Below, piece after piece: positions 20,727 to 31,650 of a DNA stretch of 64,000 nt (its first letter is position 1; every line of letters begins with the position of its first letter). Both the position numbers and the translations under genes were made by a program. Source of the stretch: Adiantum capillus-veneris (lineage: Eukaryota; Streptophyta; Polypodiopsida; Polypodiales; Pteridaceae); NCBI GenBank assembly GCA_014529385.2, contig CM043953.1:76351872-76415871 (forward strand), read 5' to 3'. The notes under the pieces were generated by a model. The model was not told the DNA's origin, did no database searches, and saw nothing but the letters and a program-made list of their open reading frames with translations.

Positions 20727-21500
20727 GAAAATAGAAACAACGGGCAAAAATCGAGGAGAAAGCAAAAAAGCTATTCTAGGAAAAGGTGAAAGAAACTGGA
20801 AGTGAAATCAAAGAAACCATCGTGAAATCCGGAGGATCAATTTTGGTTGATAAAATTTTTGAGCCTATTAATGCAGCCTTGGAAGCCTACCAAGCAGGTC
20901 TTAAAGCAAGCCAAAACATGGAAAACAAATGGAAAAACTATCCTTCTCTAGACATGGAAGTAGCTAAGCTTGAAGCTTATCAAAATTTGGTAAGAATCAC
21001 GCAAGAGATGTTGGAAAAAAAAAACCCAAGCTTGAAAGTATGACAAAACCTGAGGAGCTTGTGGAAGGAAACAATAAAGAAAAATCCAAAGTGGTGGTAG
21101 AACCCCACCTAGGAACAAAAGAGCCAAAACTTATAGTACCAGACATGGAAGATCCTTAGATGAAATTCCATTCGTAGAGGAAGACTGTCCTGGACACTTA
21201 TGGGAGAAAGTTAGAGAGATTAATGATGGGAGTTTAACGTTGAAGTCAGCTCCTATAGAGGAAGTTTGGTTAGACAATCTACCTCCTGATGTGGACATGG
21301 ATGTACAATCCTTGTATGGGCTTTGTGGATCTGAAGCTTCAGGAATGTCTAAACCATTGACCTTGAAAACATTACCCTCTTACTGGGGAGATAATAAAGA
21401 TGAATCCATAGTGTGTAAGACCACGCAATTAAAGAGAGCAGAACAGACCCTAGAAGTAGACAACATCCATTCAATCATGTCTATACCCATCTAATGCACT
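20727..21500 (+). pseudogene. GypA-2 gag-protease connecting region
   Basis: 20786-21043 encodes KETGSEIKETIVKSGGSILV and a helical segment FEPINAALEAYQAGLKASQN, probably coiled; most of it is deleted in GypA-1. 21240-21494 encodes VQSLYGLCGSEASGMSKPLT, LKTLPSYWGDNKDESIVCKT. No domain recognised. It lies directly upstream of the protease. Confidence 0.55.
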
Positions 21501-21706
21501 CTTACTCTTAGAGAAATATTAAAAATCAGACCATATTTATGGAATGATCTATAGAAAACTCTAGAGAAGGTCGGAATAACGGGGCTAAGCGTAATTTTTT
21601 TGGGAAAATTGAAACACGAAATGGATAACAAAGAGATTCGATCTGTGTTCCAATCAGCAAAGTCAAAGAATACTACGAAGGGGAAGAAGGAAACACGACC
21701 CTTCTA

Positions 21707-21982
21707 GTGAGGTATGATGATATAGAAACCATGGCAATACTGGATAGTGGGGCAGGCATAGCCATAGCCACAAAATCAGTATGGGAATCCTGGGAACAAT
21801 CAGCCATTATACAAACGCGAATGGAATTGCAATTGGTTAATGCACATATCGCAAGACCCTTAGGACCGCTGGAAAAAGTGATAGTTAATTCATGTGGGAT
21901 TGAATATCAAAACACTTTTGCCATAGAAGACTCTAGAAAGGAACTCAATTACGAAATCATATTGGGAAGACCTTTCATGTGA
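21707..21982 (+). pseudogene. GypA-2 retropepsin-like protease
   Basis: Aspartic protease domain, 91 residues open. Active site AILDSGAGIAIATKSVWESW; C-terminal strand YEIILGRPFM fits the usual ILGRPF/W ending. It would cleave the gag-pol polyprotein as a dimer. The active-site triad is intact, but the surrounding polyprotein frame is broken, so the copy is not functional as a whole. Confidence 0.8.
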
Positions 21983-23140
21983 CAAGTACAACTCATCCAA
22001 GATTGGGGAGACAATTATCTGTACTTGAAGCAAGTGGGATCAATAACAAGGGTTAATCTAAAAGATCACACTTATAGAGATGTCATGAAAACTCATGTAC
22101 AAGAGTTTGATTCAGTCTCTTCGGCTAAAACTAATCTTCCATCTTGGTTGAACAAAGACACTCCTATTTGGATGTGTGGAGCTTCAAAAAGTGGGAGCTT
22201 AAAAAGAGAAGAATGTATCTTAGAAAGGGATTGTACAGATCAAGCCTATGTACATGAACCCTTTCCAGAGCATTTATTTGAGCCATTTGAGTGGACTCAA
22301 ATCTTAGCAACAATGGATGTATGTGTAAATATGTCTATGCCTACTCAATTTTGCAATGAGGACGGCTATGACATAATTCCTATACAAATGATCTCAGCCC
22401 TCCACATTGAAGAAAAAATTCCAAGATCCAAGGACTTGATGAAAGCTCAACAAGTCTTTTCAGACCTCTACTATGATGCAACAGATGAGTTAGAAGAACA
22501 TTCAACTACCTCAGATGATTCGGGTCAAAAAAAGAACATGTCAGAGCTAAGCTCATGAAAGGAGGGGAAGAAAAGTTTTTTGACTTTCTAAACAAAAAAC
22601 TGAGCAAACAGAAATGGTATAGACGAAAAAGAGACACCAAAAACGTGAAAGCTAGACCTATGCCATCAATCTCCAGTAGAACACAGTTCCTGATGCAGAT
22701 AGATGCACATGATTGTGTCAAGGACAAATCAATGGTAGATATCCTTCAATCAAAGAGCATGAAATGACAAAACATTGAGAAAAACGCTAAGGAAACTCAA
22801 GAAAAGCCAAAAAACAAGACAAGGGTTCAACCATGACACAAGTTAAGTGGAAAAAGAAGTATCAAGAGTTGAAAAAAATCTCTAAAGGAGATATATACGA
22901 CCGAAATGGAAACCACAAAAGAGGATGGTACAGCTGTAATGAGTCTTCCATCCCATTACAACAAATATACTCTCCAGAACCAAAAAAACATAGTTGAACA
23001 ACCTGTCAAGGAACGACGAAAACAGGGCGAGTCCTATGAAGGACCTAAAATTGCAAACAAGATAGATTTGGTTGAGCCAGGAGAAGAGCCTAGATCTGCC
23101 TACATTGCAAATGACCTAACAGAAGAAGAATAAGTGCTTT
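21983..23140 (+). pseudogene. GypA-2 linker between protease and RT, unknown function
   Basis: 22025-22558 (177 residues open) reads NKDTPIWMCGASKSGSLKRE, HEPFPEHLFEPFEWTQILAT, DGYDIIPIQMISALHIEEKI and an acidic DATDELEEHSTTSDDSGQ tail. 22555-22767 continues with GGEEKFFDFLNKKLSKQKWY. 22906-23133 ends SAYIANDLTEEE just before RT. It is collinear with GypA-1 7366-8525 throughout. Typical gypsy pol has only a short link here. Confidence 0.6.
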
Positions 23141-24190
23141 TGTTAAGCTTACTAAAAGAATACCTTGGTCTTATGAGGATCTTAAGGGTGTTGATCCAAA
23201 AATCTGTCAACATACCATACCTATGAGAGATGATGCAAAATCAAGTAGACAAAGGCCACACACATATAATGATACATTTTCCAGAAAGATCAAAGAGTAG
23301 ATTAAAAAACTAAAGGAAGCCAAATTCATTTATGAAATTGAACACACAGATTGGGTGTCTCCAATTGTGGTAATACCCAAGAATAATGGAATACTACGGG
23401 TTTGTGTCAACCTCAAGAAAGTGAATGAAGCTACCACTAGAGACAACTTTCCTCTTGCTATCACTGAGCATGTTTTAGAACGAGCTGCAGGTAAAGAAGC
23501 TTATAGATTTTTAGATGGATTTTTAGGATACAATCAACTTTTGGTTAACCCAAAAGATCAATATAAAACTGGCTTTGCAATAGAACGCGGTATTTTTGCC
23601 TATCACGTTATGCCTTTTGGGTTAACTAATGCTCCTTACACCTTTCAAATATTGATGAGCCATGCTTTTAAAGAATATCTTAGGAATTTATTAGAAGTAT
23701 ATATGGATGATCTATGCGTACATTCATCAGTCCGGGTTGATCATTTTGAACACCTCAAAAAGGTATGTGAAAAATGTAGACTTTATAGGATTTGCTTGAA
23801 TCCTAAAAAGTGCACATTTATGGGTGGACAAGGAAAAATTCTTGGACATTTAGTGTCTAAAAATGGCATAGCTACTGATATGAATAAAATTCATGTTATT
23901 GCTGATTTGCCTAAACCAACAACAATCAAGAGGGTTCAAGCCTTCATGGGACATTGTGGATATTACGGATGGTTCATTTACATGTACACTATAATTGCAA
24001 AACCCATGTATAGCTTGATTACACACTTTGAATGGACTGATGAGTGTGAAGAATCTTTCATGAAGCTTAAGCAAGCTCTCACTTCATCTCCAATATTGAA
24101 AGAACCAGATTGGAATAAGATATTCTACATACATGTAGATACTTCCAATTTTTTCCTCGGATGTATACTAGCTCAACCAGGAGACTCCAT
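23141..24190 (+). pseudogene. GypA-2 reverse transcriptase and RNase H start
   Basis: 23355-24190 is open over 280 codons: MSPIVVIPKNNGILRVCVNL, LGYNQLLVNPKDQYKTGF, AYHVMPFGLTNAPYTFQIL, catalytic LEVYMDDLCVHSS, GHLVSKNGIATDMNKIHVIA, then the RNase H start FYIHVDTSNFFLGCILAQPG. The YMDD catalytic motif is intact. A TAG near 23298 breaks the upstream part. The reading is cut at 24190 by GagC-1. Confidence 0.88.
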
Positions 24191-24781
24191 TATCTTCTTT
24201 TTATACATCATGTAATATTTTGATGGCCCCTCTGGCATGTCCTTGATGCTTTCAATGAGCTCATCTCTAATATCCAGGCCGGCCTCGGCCAATCCCTGTC
24301 CTTGTTCTCCGTGGTGGGATGTTTCTGGCAAGTCTGGCATTTCTTGTTAGCTGTTGCACTTGGGCTGCGTCTGTCCTGATTTGCTGTTGAGAAATCTGGT
24401 CTTCTTTTTCCTTCAGCAGTGTGTCACTGATCTGTTTCTGAGTCTCTAACTTGGTCCTTGCTTGTGCGAGTTGCAGCTCCAACTCTTTTACCTTTTGTTC
24501 ATTGGCCGCCGGTCTAGGTCATCATTCCCGATAAGAGCAGTTGCCTCTGCAGTCTTTCTTGCTCTAGCTCCCCTTTCAGCGTTGCTAGGGTGTTCACTGC
24601 TGTGGCATTGTCTAACGTGGAGACCAATGCCCCAGAAGGTTCCTGATTAGCCATCAAGGTTGTCACAGTACTTTTGATAGTGAGGTATGAACTGTTAACT
24701 CTCTGAAACCTTGCGCTTTCGTAAGTAAGCTGCTCCATTGCTTTCTGTACCTTTTCTATCAATCCTTGGCATTATTTCTCC
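24190..24781 (-). pseudogene. Inverted copy of the GagC-1 coiled-coil segment
   Basis: Reverse complement of about 27338-27943 at high identity. On the minus strand it reads EKVQKAMEQLTYESARFQRV, MANQEPSGALVSTLDNATAV, LKGELEQERLQRQLLLSG and ETQKQISDTLLKEKEDQI, matching the forward gag except for scattered changes. The two arms are about 2.6 kb apart, so a transcript through both could fold into a long hairpin. The frames are broken. Confidence 0.85.
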
Positions 24782-24961
24782 TTGGCTCCAACCAAAAATT
24801 ATCAGGAAAACCAAATATGGTTAGACTTAGTAAAATAAGGTCAAACAGTGAAAAATTGCTCTAATTTGTTCATTTTAAGTCCAAACTTGAAAATAAATCA
24901 TCAGTGGGCTAGGCAGGCATAGGGGACCAAGGCCATCCAGTTTTCACCCAAAAAAGCCCAT

Positions 24962-24985
24962 GTACTACGATCGCGATCGGTGTAC
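24962..24985. repeat. Leader palindrome, GagC-1 copy 1
   Basis: 24 nt: GTAC, TA, then CGATCGCGATCG flanked by one more base pair, then GTAC. Arms pair except at two positions on each side. Confidence 0.85.
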
Positions 24986-25234
24986 ATCAGCATCAGAATT
25001 TGACCAAAACCTAACAGATCCCTTCTACACATCTTGTTCAAGTCACCCATCAAGTTTCAAACCAATTGGACATCAAGAACCCATGAAAAATCAAAGTCTA
25101 GTCTAAAACTCCCTTGTAACCCAAAATTGGGACTTACAAACTCAAAAGTGGTTCAAATAAAACACAGAGTGGATCAAAATGACCCTCTATCTATCAGCAA
25201 ACCACTCATGTGATCAGATCTCATTTTGGCCTTT

Positions 25235-25258
25235 GTACTACGATCGCGATCGGTGTAC
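25235..25258. repeat. Leader palindrome, GagC-1 copy 2
   Basis: Identical over 24 nt to the copy at 24962, in otherwise different surroundings, 273 bp downstream. Confidence 0.85.
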
Positions 25259-25458
25259 CCCAGGCCCAGATTTGGCTCAGATTTCAATCAGTCTTAGCTC
25301 TAGTCTCCCTAGTGCCACTGGTGAAATATGGACAAGAATGGATGAAATTTGTTCAAGTTATGATCAATTTTAACTTTTGAACTGCTTTTTACTAAAAGTC
25401 TAAATGCTACTGGTTGCGAAAGGAAAATCCTGACAGCTTGTGATTCTACTGACACAGA

Positions 25459-28164
25459 ATGCCTCGCCAAAAGAAAAAAAGGCAGTGGAGAGCTGCACCA
25501 TATGAAGTGGATGAGCTCGCTACAAATGAAAAAGCTCACATCTCGGATGAAATACTAGCTCAGATCCCGGCTGACATTTTCATCGCGAAGTTTAGGGATG
25601 CTGATGGTGACATGGTAAAGACAACTATCATGCCACGGGAAATATGGAATCTTTATCGAAGGCCAGAGGTCACAGAATCAGTGCATGCTATACATTTGGA
25701 TCAGTTTTTCAGATTGCAGCCATGGGGAACACACTTCATGAGGGCCCACGAGCTCATGAGCTCGATACAATATGATGGGCAAGCAATGCTCACCGACAAG
25801 GATGGTTCGAAGGTAAAGGTAAAGATCACAAAAGAAATCATCAACGAAGCTTTACATTTCCTTCCAGGGCAACATGACTTGCTGGCAAAGACAAAGTCAC
25901 TGGATAACGAGAAGGCATTCATCAAAGCAAAAGGAAACAAGTACAAATACAGTGACATGATATACGGTGAGCTAGAATTACCAATGAGGTTGATCTCTTA
26001 GCATTTCAGAGTACAAAAGCCTCCTCGCTACACCGAGCCAATCCTGCACATCGCCGTGGTCATGGCTCTAGCAACAGCTAAAAATCGAACCATCCGCTGC
26101 GATTATGGTTCTTACATCTTGGAGAACTTGATCAAAGCAAATTTAAAAAGCTCGACAAAGAACAAAAGCTACATGAGTGCAGGGCCAATGCTAACAAGAA
26201 TAGCATACCAAGCTTTGGGAATGATTGAAGATCTACCGGCGGCCCGTTCTCAAACGGCCCTGATTCAGAAAGCAAAGCTGGTTGCTCATTCAGTTAGGAC
26301 GACCACTAGCGCAACATCATCGCGCACGGCCAAGGCATCCAACAAGAGCTCAAGCGATGAAGAAAAGACGGAGACTGAAGATGAAGAAAACTCTTAAGGG
26401 TCTAAAGACAAAGGACCATCGTAGTTTGAAGAAAGCGAGGAGGAAGACACCAGCACACCACTTGAGAAAAGAAAGAGGGAAAGAAGTACAGTGCCACAGT
26501 CTGACCTTCAAAAAGCATATGCAGAGGCCCAACAAAGAGTTGACGAAAGAAGGACCAAGTTGCGGGCTCACAGACAGGCAAGGGCTGTCGCAACAAAACA
26601 AACAGAAAAATGAAGGTTTGAGAAGGAAAGACAAGAAAGGATAGAAAATGCAGCTCGCATATGGGCTGAAAAGCAAAGGTTAGAAGCGGAACAAAAAGCT
26701 GCAGAAGTGGACATTTCTTCGCAGTCCATTGAAGGAACAAATGAGAAGGATGTGGCTGATGATACAAACCAAGCAGAGCAATTAAAGAAAACTCCAAGAG
26801 AGAGGAATGTGGAAGCGCGACGGGCGGCGGATTTGATCCGCCAAAGGATCATAAAGATTTTAAAGGAAAGAAAAGCGGAAGCTTCTGCTTCACAGCCAAG
26901 GGAACAAGAAGCGGAGAAATCACATCCTCCTCCTTCGCCTAAATCACTACCTCCTCTTCCTTCGCCAAAATCTCCTCCTCCTCCTCCTCCTTCTCGATCA
27001 ACAAAAAAACCACCACCTCCTCCTCCTTCATCCTCACAAAAAGAGTCATTGCCTCCTACAGAAGCAATAGGGTACCAAGAAGCTTGTCAGGCTATTTTTG
27101 ATTTTGACTACAGGAAAACCTTACAGGATTTAGAAAGACAATTCCAAGGCCAGCACGTGGTGCTGAGAGAAAGAGAAAAGCAGGTACAGGAAGCCCAACA
27201 AAAGAAAAAAACTGGGCAAGAGGAGTTAGAGAGCCTACGGGCCCAATTGAAGCTCACAAAGAAGGAAAGAGACAATGAGCGATAGCAGGCTCAGTCGCTG
27301 ATCCAAGATCTGGCGGACGTCAGGACAATGTTGACCACCAAGGAGAAAGAATGCCAAGGATTGATAGAAAAGGTACAGAAAGCAACAGAGCAGCTTGCTT
27401 ACGAAAGCGCAAGGTTTCAGAGAGTTAACAGTTCATACCTCACTGTCAAAAGTACTATGACAACCTTGATGGCTAATCAGGAACCTGTTAGGGCATTGGT
27501 CTCCACGTTAGACAATGTCACAACAGTGAACACCCTAGCAACGCTGAAAGGGGAGCTAGAGCAAGAAAGACTGCAGAGGCAGCTGCTCTTATCGGGAATG
27601 ATGACCCTGACGGCGGCCAATGAGCAAAAGGTAAAACAGCTAGAGCTGCAACTCGCACAAGCAAGGGCCGAGTTAGAGACTCAGAAACAGATCAACGACA
27701 CACTGTTGAAGGAAAAATAAGACCAGATTTCTCAACAGCAAATCAGGACAGACGCAGCCCAAGTGCAGCACCTGCTTTTGGAACAAGAAATGCCAGACTT
27801 GCCAGAAACATCCCACCACGGAGAACAAGGACAGTGATTGGCCGAGGCCGGCCTGGATATTACAGATGAGCTCACTGAAAGCATCAGGGACATGCCAGAG
27901 GGGACAACAAAAGATTACATGATGTATGAAAAGAAGATAATGGAGTCTGCGGCCCTAGCGTTCTTACAGCTTGAAGAGCAGGTGGAGGGGTTTGGCCATG
28001 AATACCTACCTTTTCCCTTGATATGCCACGAAGAAATCCTATGGAAGGAAAATATGTGGCCGACCTTGCCACGAAACAAAGACGGAGATTACCAAGGAGT
28101 AGCACTGACAGCTGAAGAAGCTCAGGATGTCATTGAAGATCACCCAAAGTGGAGGCAGAAGTGA
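25459..28164 (+). pseudogene. GagC-1 gag-like protein: N-terminal domain, Pro-rich and coiled-coil regions
   Basis: One frame runs from MPRQKKKRQWRAAPYEVDEL at 25459 to 28164, about 900 codons, broken only by in-frame stops (25999, 26395, 26428, near 26609, 27283, 27718, 27835). Order: N-terminal domain with FRVQKPPRYTEPILHIAVVM and PMLTRIAYQALGM, which resembles the N-terminal domain of plant gypsy gag-like proteins; charged helical region; Pro-rich region SPKSPPPPPPSRSTKKPPPP; long coiled coil (ESLRAQLKLTKKERDNER onward); tail LICHEEILWKENMWPTLP. Most stops are TAG/TGA/TAA where CAG, CGA or CAA would restore sense, suggesting C-to-T decay. Role as particle protein is inferred from its position before a polypurine tract and LTR. 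Confidence 0.65.
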
Positions 28165-28880
28165 CTGGACAAGCGGCCACAGGATCTAACCAACTACCAC
28201 AATTCTCTTCAGCACATTCAGATAGATCCTACTTTCTGCCCAGTCCCTAGAAGATGCACGTGGAAGGATTTTGCCACATGGAAAGGCTGAAGGCAGCAAA
28301 AGTTGAACTACCCAGTCCTACTTTCTGCCCAGTCCTTAGAAGATGCACGTGGAAGGATTTTGCCACATGGAAAGGCTAAAGGCAGCAAAAGTTGAACTAC
28401 CCAGTCCTGACAGCGTAGCATCCTCCTATAGTAGCATATGTAGTCAACACACTGAATTCAACAATCATGTTGCTGCGGGATGTCCCCGATGTCAGTGGCA
28501 TAGCCAGGATGATCGTCACCTGCATCCAGGTGTTCAAAGACACTGAAGGCAACGATTACCCATGGAATCTGTTCTTGGAAGGGCATAGAGGGATCTTCTA
28601 GAATCTCCAAGATTCGCCGCCACAACATATACTGATGGCAATGTACTCAAGGCTAATGTACCTGCCTTCACACTACTTGCAGACTTTTGAAGAGGCCTTC
28701 GTCACAGGTTCTTTGAAATCGACTCAAGGATCTTCCACCCTATGGCAAAGGGACCTCAAGGCACGGTACGTTAGCAGACAGCATCAAGAAGCCCTAGAAG
28801 CTGTCCTACGAACACGGAGCTTTTCGACAACACTTGCTTCCTTGGAGCCCCACCAACGACCGAAGCTCTGAACATGCACA
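28165..28880 (+). pseudogene. GagC-1 gag-like C-terminal segment
   Basis: Reads MLLRDVPDVSGIARMIVTCI, VFKDTEGNDYPWNLFLEG and MYSRLMYLPSHYLQTFEEAF. It matches the GagC-2 segment SLPDLSCAMLYKIYRMILTC, FHDPEQAGAPCISFLKGN (37290-37550), so this is a genuine conserved domain, though unrecognised. An 89-bp tandem duplication at 28227-28404 and a TAG at about 28600 break the frame. The segment ends just before the polypurine tract. Confidence 0.55.
28227..28404 (+). repeat. 89-bp tandem duplication
   Basis: Two adjacent copies starting TCCTACTTTCTGCCCAGTCC with only a few differences. 89 is not a multiple of three, so the duplication shifts the gag frame. Confidence 0.85.
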
Positions 28881-28890
28881 GGGCGTGCAA

Positions 28891-28908
28891 GGATAAGGAA
28901 GGGGGGAG
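28891..28908 (+). other. GagC-1 polypurine tract
   Basis: GGATAAGGAAGGGGGGAG directly precedes the LTR start TGTTTGGCG, the expected primer site for plus-strand synthesis. Confidence 0.75.
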
Positions 28909-29205
28909 TGTTTGGCGAACGAAACGACGAAGCTGCGGTTTCCAGAGAAAGAGTCACATTTTTCAGGGAATCTACATTTTTGCGGAAATCTCATCCTTTG
29001 TAAAAGAGCTTCTCTGAGCTGAGAACTTGTAAAAGAATTGATGATTATTTTTCTAGGAGAAATTGTATAGTAGAGAGCCAGTTAGAAGTTTAGGAGCTTT
29101 TTGGCCGGACAAGACATTTGTAAAGACCTAAACTATAAAGGTCAATTTTGTAAGTTTGAACATTATCTTTTTTATGGGAAACTGAGAAGACATTTGTAAA
29201 GGATT
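28909..29205 (+). mobile_element. GagC-1 3' LTR, truncated
   Basis: Starts TGTTTGGCGAACGAAACGAC and matches 54677-54960 closely (for example GAGTCACATTTTTCAGGGAA and TTGGCCGGACAAG). It breaks off near 29205, where GypA integrase sequence resumes. The TATA box present at 54834 (TGTATATAAG) is changed to TGTATAGTAG here. Confidence 0.75.
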
Positions 29206-30648
29206 GTCCTCATGTCAAAACAAACACCTATACCTCATGTAGCATTGTTTCAAATGTCATTTGTTCCTAAGTGGAGTAACTATCTAGTCACTTAATTATC
29301 GAGCCAAACATTTCCTGAGGATATGAGTACAACATCATCAAAGAGCAACTGAAATTGAAGCAAAGGACTATGCTCTTATTGGAAACCAATTGTATCGAAG
29401 AGGTAAGGATCAACATTTGTGTCTTTGTGCAAATGAAAACGAATACATTCCTATTATAGAAGAAGCACATGCTGGGTTAGCTGGAGGTAACGTTTCTAGT
29501 GAGACCACCACAAGAGCAATCTTAATGGTAGGCATATGGTGGTCAACACTTTTTGTAGATGCCAAGGAATATGTTTGGAGGTGTGATGCTTGTCAACAAG
29601 AAAAATGCCAAACCGTGTGGATAGCATGCCCTTAAGACCAATGATGGGGCTAGAGCTTTCACAAAATGGGGTATAGATTTTGTTGGGCCAATACAGCTGC
29701 CTGCTTATAGAACCCAATCTAAATATATCATTGTAGCTATAGACTATTTGATCAAGTGGGCTGAGGCTAGAGCAACTCAAAATAATGATGCCAGAACCAC
29801 TGCTGCATTCTTATATGAGTATGTATTCACAAGATATGGACTGCCAATAGAGATAGTGTGATAGGGGAACTCATTTTCTCAATGAGGTAATTGAGTATTT
29901 GCTTAATGAATTTATGGTCATCCATAACAAATCAGCTCCCTATCACCCACAAGCAAATGAACAAGCTGAGCATACGAATAAAATTCTTAGCTCGGTATTG
30001 ACTAAAGTGGTTAGTTCAGGGAGGACAGACTGGGAAATGAATATCCATGCTTCTCTATAGTCTTATCGAGTTTCATTCAAAACGACTTTAAATGCTACAC
30101 CCTTTAACCTTGTTTATGGTCTTGATGCCATACTACCAATATAATTTCTATTGCCAACATTAAGGGTAGCTAAGAATCTTGAGTGGAGTGGACGTGAATT
30201 GTCAGAGAAACTTGAAGATTTAGAAAAGCTAGATGAGCAAAAGCTAACTGTTGTAGCTCACATCTATGCACAAAAGTAGAAACAAAAGTAGTTTATTATT
30301 CCCATCTGATAACAAAAATCTTCAAAAAAGGGGACTTAGTTAGTCTATTCCCTTAAGCAACATATTCCCAAGTTTAAGAAAAAGGAAACAGACCGTTTAT
30401 AATCGAAGATGTATCTCCAAGTGGAGCAATTTAGTTGTCCACCCAAGATGGTGAACCGATGGCTAATTGGATTAGTGGATGTCGTTTAAAGAAGTACAAC
30501 TTGCCACTGACCAACGAATTGCTAGAAAGAATGCATGCAGCTAAGCAAAGAAAGATAAAACAACAATAGATTATTGATGAAGCCCATGAGGAAGCTCGGC
30601 TTTGGATACTCAAAAGGAAAGATGCTCTCAAGAATCAACAAATAAAAA
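29206..30648 (+). pseudogene. GypA-2 integrase region, decayed
   Basis: Right part of GypA-2 after the GagC-1 interruption. 29390-29635 encodes the second zinc-binding domain (HAGLAGGNVSSETTTRAILM, CDACQQEK; the usual second His is Asn). Then come integrase core fragments with FLNEVIEYLLNEFMVIHNKS, NLVYGLDAILPI, and the C-terminal ISPSGAI-like part. The codon for Trp in ILWAYRVSF of GypA-3 is TAG here. The segment ends near 30648 where it joins RNase H of GypA-3. Confidence 0.75.
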
Positions 30649-30830
30649 AGTATAGACATTACCTATTAGCTAACAAATTTGTGTTCTTTGTGGACCACCA
30701 AGCCTTATTTTACTTGGTCAACAAGCCATGAAAAACAGAAAGAATAGTGAGATGGTTCATCATTCTTTTGAAATTTGATTTCACTATAGTTGTGAAAAGG
30801 GCACCACCACTCACCAAAGAGCCTGAAGTC
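30649..30830 (+). pseudogene. GypA-3 RNase H fragment
   Basis: Reads KYRHYLLANKFVFFVDHQAL and LVNKP, then a stop and WFIILLKFDFTIVVKRAP. It matches the RNase H end of GypA-1 (9674-9795) and extends past it. The fragment joins the tail of GypA-2 at an AAAAAAGTATA-like stretch, suggesting end joining. Confidence 0.7.
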
Positions 30831-31130
30831 TTGTGTATTTTTCCAACGCTAATAATTTCTCCATTGTAAATAAATTCAACGTGTGCACCAACATCCCTGT
30901 TCTTGTCGATCTTCTGCTTTAGACGTTAATGCAAAGATAGAAAACTATACAAATCAACCAAAAGAAAAAACCATAATTCTACTTGTAAACATAATACAAT
31001 ATGATTTTTTATCATTATCTCAATAGAGAACAATCGAGACAAGGGGAGGGAGGTATGTCACGAGAGAGAGGGGGATAGTGGAAAATTCATTGATAAAGAG
31101 TGTATACAGTGAAGCTAACTTATTCACAGC
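30831..31130. other. Foreign insert with possible captured exon (minus strand)
   Basis: This DNA is unrelated to the flanking GypA. On the minus strand, 30915 down to about 30822 is open and reads KIDKNRDVGAHVEFIYNG then EIISVGKIHKTSG, preceded by TCTAAAGCAG, a plausible 3' splice site. The rest is AT-rich, intron-like. It may be a piece of a host gene carried into the element. I do not recognise the protein. Confidence 0.3.
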
Positions 31131-31133
31131 CGC

Positions 31134-31650
31134 TTGATACTTACTTGGATGACTCAAGAATCTCCTAAGCCATACCCCTCTCTATACAATTTCAACCTTG
31201 TGGTATCCTTGATGACCATAGCTCAAGTGGATTCGCAATTACCACTTCCTATCACAATCGAATTAATTGAGAAATCGGCTATGTATCAATTAGTAGTTGG
31301 AAGGCTATACAAAAGAAATCGAGCTGGAATATTGATTTTTTGTATTAATTCTGAGGAGAAAACCCAATCCCTAAGTCAAGCACATATTACCATAGTGGGA
31401 CTTCACTTTGCGGAATACCAAACTATGCAACTGATCTTGAGACTTGGAGTATTTTGGCCAACTTTATGAGGAGTGAAATTCACTCATTTGTAAAAAAATA
31501 TCCTCAATGCTAGAAACAAGCACCCATACCTCATGTGACATTGTTTCAAATATCACTTGTTCCTAAGTGGAGTAACTTTCTAGTTACTTACTTATCAAGC
31601 CGAACATTTCCTAAGGGTATGAGTAAACACCACCAAAGAGCGGTTGAAAC
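31134..31650 (+). pseudogene. GypA-3 first integrase zinc-binding domain
   Basis: Reads SAMYQLVVGRLYKRNRAGIL, SQAHITIVGLHFAEYQTMQL and LRLGVFWPTL, a His-His half of an integrase H2C2 domain. After a TGA and a frameshift it continues with the Cys half (around 31470-31530) and then KWSNFLVTYLSSRTFP. The H2C2 domain precedes the integrase core and binds zinc. A second such domain follows at 31660-31920, which is unusual. Confidence 0.6.

Larger units (their letters stand above)
16650..24190 (+). mobile_element. Ty3/gypsy retrotransposon GypA-2, left part
   Basis: Second and better preserved copy of GypA: leader, gag, protease with intact LDSGAG, linker, RT with YMDD, up to the RNase H start. 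It is interrupted at 24190 by GagC-1, and GypA sequence of the integrase resumes at 29206-30648. About 600 bp of RNase H are missing between the two parts. No 5' LTR in the plus orientation is found; a minus-strand LTR abuts the leader. Confidence 0.85.
24782..25458 (+). other. GagC-1 leader with two palindromes
   Basis: AT-rich non-coding leader upstream of gag. Palindromes at 24962 and 25235 (273 bp apart) have the core CGATCGCGATCG. The same motif with the same spacing occurs in the leader at 55531-57153, although the DNA between has diverged. Confidence 0.7.
24190..29205 (+). mobile_element. Gag-only LTR element GagC-1, inserted in GypA-2
   Basis: Order: inverted gag fragment (24190-24781), leader with two palindromes (24782-25458), one long gag-like frame (25459-28164), its C-terminal part (28165-28880), polypurine tract (28891-28908) and start of the 3' LTR (28909-29205). 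No protease, RT or integrase is present, so it fits non-autonomous gag-only LTR elements. No 5' LTR is seen. The LTR matches the one at 54677. GypA sequence lies on both sides, so this block interrupts GypA-2. Confidence 0.75.

Noticed and set aside
26707-27285. Host gene for a formin-like proline-rich protein
   Set aside because: The Pro-rich run is one part of the single long GagC frame that ends at a polypurine tract and LTR.
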